From Caulobacterales bacterium RIFOXYB1_FULL_67_16 (lineage in GTDB: Bacteria > Pseudomonadota > Alphaproteobacteria > Caulobacterales > Caulobacteraceae), in contig MGLN01000179.1 in NCBI GenBank assembly GCA_001796045.1, forward strand, positions 3,485-21,208: a DNA stretch of 17,724 nucleotides. The letters run 5' to 3'. Shown piece after piece: positions 6,564 to 13,788 of the stretch. A program made the position numbers and the translations under genes. Every line of letters begins with the position of its first letter. Within the stretch, counting starts at the first letter, position 1. Under the pieces are notes generated by a model, which saw only the letters and a program-made list of their open reading frames with translations, was not told where the DNA came from and did no database searches.

Positions 6564-8840
6564 ATGGACGCCTTCGAAGCCATCAAAGCCACCTTCTTCC
6601 AGGAATGCGACGAACTGCTCGCGGAACTGGAATCGAAGCTCATGTTGCTGGAACAGGGTCAGACCGACCTTGAGACCATCAACGCCGTGTTCCGCGCCGT
6701 TCACTCGGTGAAGGGCGGGGCGGGAGCCTTCGGCTTGGAGGCTCTGGTCCGCTTCGCCCACGTCTTCGAGACCCTGATGGACGAGCTGCGGGCGGGGCGG
6801 AAGCCTTGCGACCCGGTGACCATCAAGACCCTGCTGCGCGCCTCCGACGTTCTGGCCGACCATATCCAGGCAGCTCAGGGCCTGGCCCCGCCCGTGGACG
6901 AGGAACGTTCCGCCGGCCTGGTTCACGAACTTCAGGTTCTGACCCATGGGGGAGAAGCGCCTCCGGCCGAGGAGGAGGAAGAGGACGATTTCGGCTTCAC
7001 GCCGATGGCGTTCGATGCGCCCCTCGACGCGCCCCTGCCGGAACTGCCCGATCTCGACGCGCCCGGCGCACAGGCCGCCGCGCCCGAGGCTCAGGTCGGC
7101 TGGCGGGTCCTGTTCAAGCCGCACGGCCGCATGTACGGCAGCGCCAACGAGGCCGGGCTGCTGCTGCGGGAACTGGGTCGGCTGGGACCGATCGCCGTCT
7201 CCGTCGACGACAGCAGCCTGCCGACGCTCGACATTCTCGTCGCCGAGGAAGGCTATCTCACGTGGACCATCGACCTCACCGCCGAGGTCGAGGAAAAGGT
7301 CGTCCGCGAGGTCTTCGACTTCGTCGAGGCGGACTGCGATCTGACGGTCTCGCCTCTGGGCGGCGAACCCGCCCTCGCCCTTGAATTCGAAGAAGAGCCG
7401 CCCGCCGTTCTGCCGGCCACCGACGAGCTCGACGTCGCCGCGATCCTGGCCAAGGCGGCAGGCGGTGCGGCGCCTGCAGAGGCTGCGCCGACAGCTCCCG
7501 CGCCTTCCGCCCCCGCCCCCGCCCCCGCCCCCGCGCCGGCGCCTGCCCCCGTTGCGGCCAAGCCCGCCGCTCCGGCCCCCGCGCCCGCGCCTGCCGCCCC
7601 CATACCGCCGGCCCAGGTCGCCGCGCCCGTGGCGCCGGCGCCGGTCACCATCCGCGTCGATCTGGATCGGGTGGACCGCCTGATCAACGTGGTCGGCGAA
7701 TTGGTCATCCAGCAGGCCATGTTGTCTCAGCGCGTGCTTGAGAGCGGCCTGGCCCGTTCGTCGGGCATCGCGCTCGGTCTGGAAGACCTCGAGCTGCTGA
7801 CGCGCGAGATCCAGGACAGCGTCATGGCCATTCGCGCCCAGCCGGTGAAGTCGGTGTTCCAGCGCATGCCGCGCCTGGTTCGTGAAGTCGCCGACATGGT
7901 CTCCAAACAGGTCCGTCTGGTGACGTCCGGCGAAGACACTGAGGTCGACAAGACCGTCGTCGAACGCCTGGCCGAGCCCATCACTCACATGTTGCGCAAC
8001 GCAATCGACCACGGTCTGGAAACGCCCGAGGAACGCGTCGCCGCCGGCAAGCCGGCCGAGGGCACGGTGCGGCTCGCCGCCCTGCACCGGTCGGGCCGGA
8101 TCGTCATCGAGATCGCCGACGACGGCAAGGGCATCAACCGCGAGCGGGTCAAGAAGATCGCCATCGACAAGGGGCTGATCGCACCCGAAGCCGCCTTGAC
8201 CGACGAGCAGATCGACAACCTCATCTTCCTGCCGGGCTTCTCGACGGCCGCCGTCGTGTCCGACATCTCCGGCCGCGGGGTCGGCATGGATGTGGTGAAG
8301 CGGTCGATCCAGGCCCTGGGCGGGCGCATTTCGATCAGCTCGGTCCCGGGCAAGGGCTCGACCTTCACCCTCAGCCTGCCGCTGACCCTGGCGGTTCTGG
8401 ACGGCATGGTGGTGTCCGCCGCCGACCAGATCCTGATCGCCCCCTTGCCCGCCATCGTCGAAAGCCTGACGCCGCAGGAAGGCGATCTGCACTTCGTCGG
8501 GGGCGTCGATCCGGTGATCCGGTTCCGCGAGCGTTTCCTGCCCCTGATCGACGTCGCCATGACCATGGGCTTCCGCGACACGCCGGTCGTTCCCTCCGAA
8601 GGCGTCGCCGTGGTGGTCGAGACCGAAGGCGGCCAGCAGGCGGCCCTCTTGTTCGACGCCATTCAGGGCCAGCGCCAGGTGGTCATCAAGAGCCTGGAGA
8701 CCAACTATCAGCAGGTCGAAGGCGTCGCCGCCGCCACCATCCTGGGCGACGGCCGCGTGGCCCTGATCCTGGATGTCGACGTCCTCGTCACCGACATGCG
8801 CCGCAAGGCGCCCCGCCCCGATTTCAAGCTTGCGAGTTGA
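6564..8840 (+). CDS. cheA: Chemotaxis histidine kinase CheA
   Basis: The product is 758 residues, longer than E. coli CheA because of a long linker. The P1 phosphotransfer domain lies at about 1-105, with H47 in RAVHSVKGGAGAFG. An acidic linker (135-175) leads to an alpha/beta domain at about 178-265 in the P2 (CheY/CheB-binding) position. A Pro/Ala-rich linker spans about 300-360 and P3 dimerisation covers about 362-425. P4 ATPase carries the N box HMLRNAIDHG (475-484), G1 DDGKG (519-523), GFST (558-561) and GRGVGMD (570-576). The CheW-like P5 spans about 612-745. All catalytic motifs are intact. It forms the signalling core with CheW and the receptor, phosphorylating CheY and CheB. It lies 27 nt after cheY and 3 nt before cheW. 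The ribosome-binding site is weak, but ATG 6564 gives a standard P1 N-terminus. Confidence 0.96.
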   Translation: MDAFEAIKATFFQECDELLAELESKLMLLEQGQTDLETINAVFRAVHSVKGGAGAFGLEALVRFAHVFETLMDELRAGRKPCDPVTIKTLLRASDVLADHIQAAQGLAPPVDEERSAGLVHELQVLTHGGEAPPAEEEEEDDFGFTPMAFDAPLDAPLPELPDLDAPGAQAAAPEAQVGWRVLFKPHGRMYGSANEAGLLLRELGRLGPIAVSVDDSSLPTLDILVAEEGYLTWTIDLTAEVEEKVVREVFDFVEADCDLTVSPLGGEPALALEFEEEPPAVLPATDELDVAAILAKAAGGAAPAEAAPTAPAPSAPAPAPAPAPAPAPVAAKPAAPAPAPAPAAPIPPAQVAAPVAPAPVTIRVDLDRVDRLINVVGELVIQQAMLSQRVLESGLARSSGIALGLEDLELLTREIQDSVMAIRAQPVKSVFQRMPRLVREVADMVSKQVRLVTSGEDTEVDKTVVERLAEPITHMLRNAIDHGLETPEERVAAGKPAEGTVRLAALHRSGRIVIEIADDGKGINRERVKKIAIDKGLIAPEAALTDEQIDNLIFLPGFSTAAVVSDISGRGVGMDVVKRSIQALGGRISISSVPGKGSTFTLSLPLTLAVLDGMVVSAADQILIAPLPAIVESLTPQEGDLHFVGGVDPVIRFRERFLPLIDVAMTMGFRDTPVVPSEGVAVVVETEGGQQAALLFDAIQGQRQVVIKSLETNYQQVEGVAAATILGDGRVALILDVDVLVTDMRRKAPRPDFKLAS
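7461..7643 (+). repeat. Ala/Pro low-complexity linker repeat within cheA
   Basis: These bases encode CheA residues of about 300-360, dominated by alternating Ala-Pro. The DNA contains an imperfect GCCCCC hexamer run (about 7509-7535), which could change length by slippage in steps of two residues without a frameshift. It is a flexible tether between P2 and P3, not a separate element. Confidence 0.8.
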
Positions 8841-8843
8841 TTC

Positions 8844-9299
8844 ATGAACGAAGCTAACGATTCCCAGCGCGAACTGATCGCCTTCCGGATCGGCCGGCAG
8901 GAGTTCTGCGTCGACATCATGTCGGTGCGAGAGATTCGCGGCTGGACCCCCGCCACCCCCCTGCCGCGTTCGCCGGGCTATATGAAGGGGGTGATCAACC
9001 TGCGCGGCACGGTTCTGCCGATCATCGACCTGGCCGCCCGCTTCGGCCTGGAAACCTCCGAGCCAACGGCGCGCCACGTGATCATGGTCGCCCACATCGG
9101 CGGCCGGATGGTGGGTCTGCTGGTCGACGCCGTCTCGGATATTCTCGAGATGAACGACGCCTCGGTGCAGGCGACGCCGGATGTGGCCAGCGACCAGGTC
9201 AAGACCTTCGTCAAGGGCATCTTCTCCATCGACGGCCGCATGATCAGCCTGATCGAACTGGATCACATCCTGCCCCAGGTCGAGGCCGAAGCCGCATGA
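8844..9299 (+). CDS. cheW: Chemotaxis coupling protein CheW
   Basis: This 151-residue protein is one SH3-like CheW domain. Hallmarks are FRIGRQEFCVDIMSVREI (14-31), MKGVINLRGTVLPIIDLA (47-64, with the conserved Arg54) and VGLLVDAVSDIL in the second half. It bridges CheA P5 and the receptor tip, building the signalling array at the inner membrane. ATG 8844 starts 3 nt after the cheA stop. The stop overlaps the cheR start by 4 nt (ATGA, 9296-9299), so all three are very likely translated from one message. Length is normal for the family and no residues look unusual. Confidence 0.96.
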   Translation: MNEANDSQRELIAFRIGRQEFCVDIMSVREIRGWTPATPLPRSPGYMKGVINLRGTVLPIIDLAARFGLETSEPTARHVIMVAHIGGRMVGLLVDAVSDILEMNDASVQATPDVASDQVKTFVKGIFSIDGRMISLIELDHILPQVEAEAA

Positions 9300-10156
9300 A
9301 CCCCGCTCCCGGACGGGGATCCATCGTCGAGGGCGAGTTCGCCTTCACCGCCGAGGATTTCCGTCAAATCGCCGAAATGCTGCACGCCCACGCCGGGATC
9401 GCGCTGAACGAGGGCAAGGCCGCTCTGGTCTACTCGCGTCTGGCCAAACGCCTGCGCACCCTGGGTCTGTCCAGCTTCCGCGATTATTGCGCCCTCGTGG
9501 AGGGCGTCGACGGCATCGACGAGCGTCAGAAGATGACGGCCGCCCTGACGACCAACGTCACCCGATTCTACCGCGAGCCGCATCATTTCGACGACCTGCG
9601 CGACCGGGTCCTGCCCAAGCTGGTCGATCGCGCCCGAGCCGGCGGACGCGTGCGCCTGTGGTCCGCGGCCTGTTCGAACGGGCAGGAGCCCTATTCGATG
9701 GCCCTGACCCTGCTTTCGGTTCTGCCCGACGCCGCAGACCTGGATGTCCGCATCCTGGCCACGGACATAGACCCGAACATGGTCGCCCAGGGCCATGACG
9801 GCACCTATTCAGAAGAGGCTCTGGAGCCGGCGCCCGCGACCCTGTGGCGGAAATATTTCAACCGCGCCGACCGTGGGAACTGGACGGCGGGCCCCCAGCT
9901 GAAGCGTCTGGTCTCGTTCAAGGAGCTGAACCTGATCGGCGACTGGCCCATGAAGGGCAAGTTCGACGTCATCTTCTGCAGGAACGTCGTCATCTATTTC
10001 GACGACCCGACGCAGGAGCGCGTCTGGAGCCGGTTCGTGCCGCTGATGCAGCCCGGCGCCACACTCTACATCGGCCATTCCGAGCGCGTCGCCGGACCGG
10101 CCGCCCGTCAACTTCACACCGCGGGTCTGACGACCTACCGCCTGGGAGCCGCATGA
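9296..10156 (+). CDS. cheR: Chemoreceptor methyltransferase CheR
   Basis: The product is 286 residues. The N-terminal alpha domain ends in TTNVTRFYREPHHF (85-98), the CheR signature. The SAM-binding Rossmann domain follows with VRLWSAACSNGQEPYS (119-134), ATDIDPN (155-161) and FDVIFCRNVVIYFD (223-236). It methylates receptor glutamates, counteracting CheB. The neighbouring receptor ends in a CheR-docking type pentapeptide, which makes tethered methylation plausible. The gene overlaps cheW by 4 nt and its stop TGA (10154-10156) overlaps the cheB start. Catalytic and cofactor regions appear intact. Confidence 0.96.
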   Translation: MNPAPGRGSIVEGEFAFTAEDFRQIAEMLHAHAGIALNEGKAALVYSRLAKRLRTLGLSSFRDYCALVEGVDGIDERQKMTAALTTNVTRFYREPHHFDDLRDRVLPKLVDRARAGGRVRLWSAACSNGQEPYSMALTLLSVLPDAADLDVRILATDIDPNMVAQGHDGTYSEEALEPAPATLWRKYFNRADRGNWTAGPQLKRLVSFKELNLIGDWPMKGKFDVIFCRNVVIYFDDPTQERVWSRFVPLMQPGATLYIGHSERVAGPAARQLHTAGLTTYRLGAA

Positions 10157-11196
10157 TGAGCGCCAAGATCAAGGTCCTGGTGGTGGACGACAGCCTGACG
10201 ATGCGCGGCCTGATCTCGGCCGCCCTGAAGTCGGATCCGGAACTGGAAGTGGTCGGCACGGCCGCCGATCCGATCGAGGCCCGCGCCGCCATCAAGGAAC
10301 TGAACCCGGACGTCCTGACCCTGGACGTCGAAATGCCCAACATGAACGGGCTGGAGTTCCTCGAGAAGATCATGCGGCTACGGCCCATGCCGGTGGTCAT
10401 GGTCTCGACCCTGACGGCGGCAGGCACCGACGTGACCCTGGCGGCGCTGGAAATCGGGGCTGTCGACGCGGTGGCCAAGCCGGCCGTGGCCAGCGTCGAC
10501 GCCTTCCACGATCTGATTGACAAGGTGAAGACGGCCGCCCGGTCTCGCGTCCGGGCCCGCACCGACGTGCCGACGGCGGCGGCCGCGCCCAGCGCCTATC
10601 GTCCTGCGGCCAACCATGTTCTCGCGATCGGCTCCTCCACCGGCGGGGTCGAGGCCCTGCTGACCGTGCTCAGCGGCTTTCCGGCCAACTGCCCGGCGAC
10701 CGTCATCACCCAGCACATGCCCGCCACCTTCACCTCCAGCTTCGCCGCGCGCCTGGACCGGGTCTGCGCCCCGACGGTCACCGAGGCCTACGAAGGCGCC
10801 CAGCTGAAGCCGGGCCACATCTATCTCGCGCCCGGCGGCGCCGCCCACCTTGAAGTCACGCCCGGCCTGACGCCGCGTTGTCGCCTGGTGCAGAGCGATC
10901 CGGTCAACGGCCATCGCCCCTCGGTCGACGTCATGTTCGAGTCCGTCGTGCGGTTGAAGCGCCCGATGACCGGCGTGATCCTGACGGGCATGGGCCGCGA
11001 CGGCGCCAAGGGGCTGAAGTCCATTCGTGACGCCGGCGGCCGCACCCTGGGTCAGGACGAGGCGACCTCGGTCGTCTACGGCATGCCGAAAGCCGCCTTC
11101 GAAATGGGCGCCGTGGAGCGGCAACTGCCGCTGCACCGCCTGTCCCCCGCCATTCTTGAACTGTGCGCTGAAACGGGCGCACGGTCCATCGCCTGA
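10156..11196 (+). CDS. cheB: Chemoreceptor methylesterase/glutamine deamidase CheB
   Basis: The product is 346 residues. An N-terminal receiver has D11/D12 and phospho-acceptor D57 (LTLDVEMPNMNG). A short linker (about 128-152) joins it to the CheB esterase domain. The catalytic triad is visible as S161 in GSSTGG, H187 in TQHMP and D282 in GMGRDG. CheA phosphorylation of the receiver relieves inhibition of the esterase, which removes receptor methyl groups and may deamidate glutamines. Two adjacent ATGs compete, 10153 and 10156. I chose 10156 because GGGAG (10144-10148) is then 7 nt away instead of 4. The product differs by a single Met. The gene sits between cheR and a second cheY. Confidence 0.95.
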   Translation: MSAKIKVLVVDDSLTMRGLISAALKSDPELEVVGTAADPIEARAAIKELNPDVLTLDVEMPNMNGLEFLEKIMRLRPMPVVMVSTLTAAGTDVTLAALEIGAVDAVAKPAVASVDAFHDLIDKVKTAARSRVRARTDVPTAAAAPSAYRPAANHVLAIGSSTGGVEALLTVLSGFPANCPATVITQHMPATFTSSFAARLDRVCAPTVTEAYEGAQLKPGHIYLAPGGAAHLEVTPGLTPRCRLVQSDPVNGHRPSVDVMFESVVRLKRPMTGVILTGMGRDGAKGLKSIRDAGGRTLGQDEATSVVYGMPKAAFEMGAVERQLPLHRLSPAILELCAETGARSIA

Positions 11197-11212
11197 ACCC
11201 GGGAGCGCCCCC

Positions 11213-11602
11213 ATGCCCGCAGCCGCCTCTCTTCACTGCCTGGTCGTGGACGATCAGATGACGATGCGCTCTCTGGTCCGCACCAGCCTTCAACAACTGG
11301 GCGTGCGCGAGATCCGCGAAGCCGCCGACGGCGACATCGCCCTGCGCGACATCATCCAGAAGCCGGCCCATTTGATCATCTCCGACTATAATATGCCGAA
11401 CCTGGACGGTCTGGGCCTGTTGCGCGCCGTCCGCGCCCACCCGCCGACCTCCAAGACCGCCTTCATCATGCTGACCGGCCGGGCCGACCGCGAGCTGGTT
11501 CAACGCGCCGTGCAGTTCGGGGTGAACAACTATCTCGTCAAACCCTTCACCGTGGCCCAGCTCAAGGGGAAGCTGGAAGCCGTGTTCGGCGCGCTGACAT
11601 GA
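11213..11602 (+). CDS. cheY: Chemotaxis response regulator CheY (second)
   Basis: A 129-residue single receiver. It has D13/D14, phospho-acceptor D58 (IISDYNMPNLDG), T88 and K110 (VKPF). Unlike the first CheY it keeps the classical Tyr (Y107) at the E. coli Tyr106 position and is closer to motor-binding CheY of the enteric type. ATG 11213 has GGGAG (11201-11205) at 7 nt and a 16-nt gap after cheB. The stop overlaps the cheD ATG by 4 nt. By order it equals cheYII of Caulobacter. With two CheYs, one may be the motor ligand and the other a phosphate sink, as shown in Sinorhizobium; which is which here is open. Confidence 0.93.
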   Translation: MPAAASLHCLVVDDQMTMRSLVRTSLQQLGVREIREAADGDIALRDIIQKPAHLIISDYNMPNLDGLGLLRAVRAHPPTSKTAFIMLTGRADRELVQRAVQFGVNNYLVKPFTVAQLKGKLEAVFGALT

Positions 11603-12144
11603 CCTTCGCGGCTCTCAAGGACAGCAAGGAAAAGCGGGTGCACGTCGGCCAGGGCGAGCACCACATCACCTCCGATCCGGACGTGGTGCTGAGCACGATT
11701 CTCGGCTCGTGCGTCGCCATGTGCCTGCGCGATCCGGTCGCGGGCATCGGCGGCATGAACCACTTCCTGCTGCCTGAGGGCTCGGGCGCCGGCACCGACG
11801 CCGGGCGTCGCTACGGCGCCTATGCGATGGAGCTTCTGATCAACGATCTGCTGAAGGCGGGCGGTCGGCGCGACCGGCTTGAGGCCAAGCTGTTCGGCGG
11901 CGGACGCATGTTCGACAGTCTACGCGACGTCGGACGCTCGAACGCCGACTTCGCCGAGAAATTCCTGCGGGACGAAGGCATCCCGGTCGTGGGCGGCAGC
12001 CTGCGCGGCGACGGCGGTCGTCGTCTGCACTACTGGCCGGTCACCGGCAAGGCCATGCAACGCGCGGTCACCGACACCGTGGCGCCCAAGCCGGCGCCCG
12101 TCGCCCCGCCCCCCGTCGATACAGGCGCTCTGGAGCTGTTCTGA
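11599..12144 (+). CDS. cheD: Chemoreceptor glutamine deamidase CheD
   Basis: The product is 181 residues with a full CheD domain at about 13-155. The catalytic Cys38 lies in ILGSCVAMCL, His55 in GGMNHFLLP, and the family motif AKLFGGGRMF spans 96-105. CheD deamidates specific receptor glutamines to glutamates and in some species stimulates or is bound by CheC. No CheC is present here. The C-terminus is extended by a Pro/Ala linker (about 158-172) ending in DTGALELF. A similar DxGxLxLF ending occurs on the next gene's product, suggesting a shared binding peptide. The gene overlaps cheY by 4 nt and the following gene by 1 nt (TGATG). Confidence 0.94.
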   Translation: MTFAALKDSKEKRVHVGQGEHHITSDPDVVLSTILGSCVAMCLRDPVAGIGGMNHFLLPEGSGAGTDAGRRYGAYAMELLINDLLKAGGRRDRLEAKLFGGGRMFDSLRDVGRSNADFAEKFLRDEGIPVVGGSLRGDGGRRLHYWPVTGKAMQRAVTDTVAPKPAPVAPPPVDTGALELF

Positions 12145-12485
12145 TGCACGCCCCCCCCGAACATGCCCTGCTTCTGGCCGCCATAGCCGACGAGCTCACG
12201 GGCGTGCGCGAGGGGATCGATCACGTAGAGGCCCTGGTCAGCCGACTGGTGCGTCGTGCGCCGCCGGAAGATCGCGCCGAGGCTCTGACCGAGGCCCAGG
12301 CCCTCGACGCCCTGACCCAAAGGCTCGAAGCCCTTGCCGGCGTTTTGCGCATGCTGGGCAACGGGGCGACGCCTGCGGAATCGGTCAGCCGCATCTCCCT
12401 GGCCGACATGGCGGGTCGCCTGCGTCCCGCCGCCGGCGTCCAGACCTCCGCTGCGCAGGACGCGGGCGATCTGATGTTGTTCTGA
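12144..12485 (+). CDS. cheU: CheU; candidate CheT/CheZ-like CheY-P phosphatase
   Basis: A 113-residue, almost all-helical protein. Two long amphipathic helices at about 8-38 and 42-70 could form a hairpin. The second contains AQALDALTQRLEAL with D55-x-x-x-Q59, the DxxxQ pattern that in CheZ (Asp143/Gln147) carries the catalytic Gln. As I recall, the same motif was reported for the small CheT protein encoded after cheD in Sinorhizobium meliloti. A flexible stretch leads to the C-terminal peptide DAGDLMLF, reminiscent of the CheY-binding C-terminal peptide of CheZ. The gene overlaps cheD by 1 nt. By position it matches cheU of Caulobacter, a name without assigned biochemistry as far as I know. 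Membership of the operon is clear; the phosphatase role is an inference from motif, size and context. Confidence 0.72.
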   Translation: MHAPPEHALLLAAIADELTGVREGIDHVEALVSRLVRRAPPEDRAEALTEAQALDALTQRLEALAGVLRMLGNGATPAESVSRISLADMAGRLRPAAGVQTSAAQDAGDLMLF

Positions 12486-12489
12486 TCTC

Positions 12490-13083
12490 GTGACGAAGAC
12501 GCCGGACAGGATCAATCTGGCGCATTCGACGGTCCTGCTGGTCGACGACCAGCCGACATCGCTGGATCTCCTCAGCTCCATCGTCCAGGGGTTCGGCGTT
12601 CGCGAACAGCTGAAATGTCCCTCAGCCAAGGACGCGGTCGATCTGTTGCAGCGGCGCTCGGTCGATCTGATCCTGGTCGACTGCGCCATGCCGGAGATGG
12701 ACGGCTATGATTTCGTCCGCTGGCTGCGCCGCGAGGCGGTCGAGCCGACGCGTTTCACCCCCGTGATCATGATCCTGGGCCATGCGGCCCACGCGCGGGT
12801 GGCCAAGGGGCGCGACTGCGGCGCCTCCTATATCGTGGCCAAGCCTCTCACCCCTTCGGTCCTGCTGAAGCGCATCGCCTGGCTGGGAACCCATCCCCGC
12901 GACTTCGTCGAGGTCGAGACCTATGTCGGGCCCGACCGCCGCGTCCGCAACTACGGTCCGCCTCCGGGCGAAGAGGGGCGTCGCTCGACCGATCTGTCGG
13001 GAGAACTGGGCGAGGCCGTCGAGGCCAATATGGACCAGGATTCGATCGACATGATGCTGAAGCCGATGAAGGTCAATCTGTGA
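12490..13083 (+). CDS. CheY-like protein with arginine-rich tail (Cle-like, cheYIII position)
   Basis: The product is 197 residues: a receiver (about 13-135) plus a 60-residue C-terminal extension. Phosphorylation residues D19/D20, D64 and K118 are present, but the switch residues are not. The position of E. coli Thr87 is Leu96 (MILGHA) and that of Tyr106 is Ile115 (GASYIVAKP). The extension contains TYVGPDRRVRNYG (144-156) and EEGRRSTD (161-168), an arginine-rich stretch like that of the Cle CheY-like proteins of Caulobacter, which bind c-di-GMP and act at the flagellar motor. A c-di-GMP-responsive motor or array effector is therefore likely. GTG 12490 begins 4 nt after the previous stop without a clear ribosome-binding site, so translation is probably coupled. 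No other start precedes the receiver. Confidence 0.82.
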   Translation: MTKTPDRINLAHSTVLLVDDQPTSLDLLSSIVQGFGVREQLKCPSAKDAVDLLQRRSVDLILVDCAMPEMDGYDFVRWLRREAVEPTRFTPVIMILGHAAHARVAKGRDCGASYIVAKPLTPSVLLKRIAWLGTHPRDFVEVETYVGPDRRVRNYGPPPGEEGRRSTDLSGELGEAVEANMDQDSIDMMLKPMKVNL

Positions 13084-13093
13084 GTACCGCCCC

Positions 13094-13576
13094 ATGACCG
13101 TCTCCCCCGAACCCCCGTCCGAAGCGCCCCGCATCCGCAAGATCCGCACCTCGCTGCAACGCCAGATGGCGCGTCCGGGCGGCATCACCATCGAAGAGGC
13201 GGTGGAACGGGCGGAGCAGGGCCTGGAGAGCCAGCGCGACCGGATCATGGAGCTGCTTCAGGCCCAGGTGGATCTGCTCAGCAGCCTGTGCCGCCGCCGC
13301 CCGGCCCGCGCCGACGCCAAGGTCTACGCCCTCGGCTCCGCATTGGTCGACATGGCGGGGTTCCTCGACATCCCGCCCTTCTATACGGCCGCCTACAGCC
13401 TGTGCGAGACGGCCCACCAGATGACGGCCGCAAAGGCCTGGTCCTGGCCGGAAGTCGAAGTCCACGCCCACGCCCTGACCCTGATCCTGGCCAACGACTG
13501 CCAGACGAGCGAAGCCATAGAGGAGCTCCTGGCGGGGTTGCGGGCCGTCGTCCAGCACACGCATCAGCCCGGTTAA
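13094..13576 (+). CDS. cheE: CheE-like protein, last gene of the che operon, unknown function
   Basis: A 160-residue protein, predicted mainly helical and soluble, with no signal peptide or membrane segment. The N-terminal 30 residues are Pro/Arg-rich. A long helix spans about 33-68 (IEEAVERAEQGLESQRDRIM, then a leucine-rich stretch), followed by a conserved-looking LGSALVDMAGFLDIPPFYTA (81-100) and two further helices. I do not recognise a catalytic motif. The name follows gene order in Caulobacter, where the gene after cheYIII is called cheE; its biochemical role is unknown to me. ATG 13094 lies 10 nt after the cheY-like stop. It ends the unbroken run of plus-strand che genes, followed by a hairpin and a tRNA gene. 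Confidence 0.7.
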   Translation: MTVSPEPPSEAPRIRKIRTSLQRQMARPGGITIEEAVERAEQGLESQRDRIMELLQAQVDLLSSLCRRRPARADAKVYALGSALVDMAGFLDIPPFYTAAYSLCETAHQMTAAKAWSWPEVEVHAHALTLILANDCQTSEAIEELLAGLRAVVQHTHQPG

Positions 13577-13620
13577 CGCCGATCACCACTCTGCGGAACA
13601 GGGATGAAACGAATCAGGAC

Positions 13621-13645
13621 CGAATCGGCGACTCGCTCCGATTCG
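13621..13645 (+). terminator. Possible terminator hairpin after the che operon
   Basis: An 8-bp perfect inverted repeat (CGAATCGG at 13621-13628, CCGATTCG at 13638-13645) with a 9-nt loop lies 44 nt after the cheE stop. A moderately T-rich stretch follows but no true U-run, so intrinsic termination is plausible, not certain. A further ACGAATC upstream (13608-13614) could pair with the same right arm as an alternative fold. Confidence 0.35.
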
Positions 13646-13658
13646 TGATTTGTTCACG

Positions 13659-13670
13659 ACAACATGTTGT
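13659..13670. promoter_or_regulatory. 12-bp perfect palindrome ACAACATGTTGT
   Basis: A perfect 12-bp dyad lies in the 212-nt gap between cheE and the tRNA gene, 118 nt before the tRNA. It has the size of a dimeric repressor operator half-turn pair, but no matching site occurs elsewhere in the intergenic DNA of this window. A second inverted repeat (GGTTGAA/TTCAACC, 13717-13740) lies closer to the tRNA. No clear promoter hexamers were identified. Confidence 0.25.
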
Positions 13671-13788
13671 ATCTTAAAGCGGATTAACCACAACAGAGGT
13701 TCGGCTGGTCCGCTGCGGTTGAAAAACACCCGGTTCAACCCGACCCCATCTTTCCTCTTCGCCGTGGACCCGCTAGGTGATCCCGAGT

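Noticed and set aside
6144..9266. Minus-strand open frame of 1040 codons opposite cheY-cheA-cheW
   Set aside because: It is antisense to three clearly real genes. Its product is a Gly/Asp/His/Arg-rich low-complexity sequence with no domain, as expected from the shadow frame of GC-rich coding DNA.
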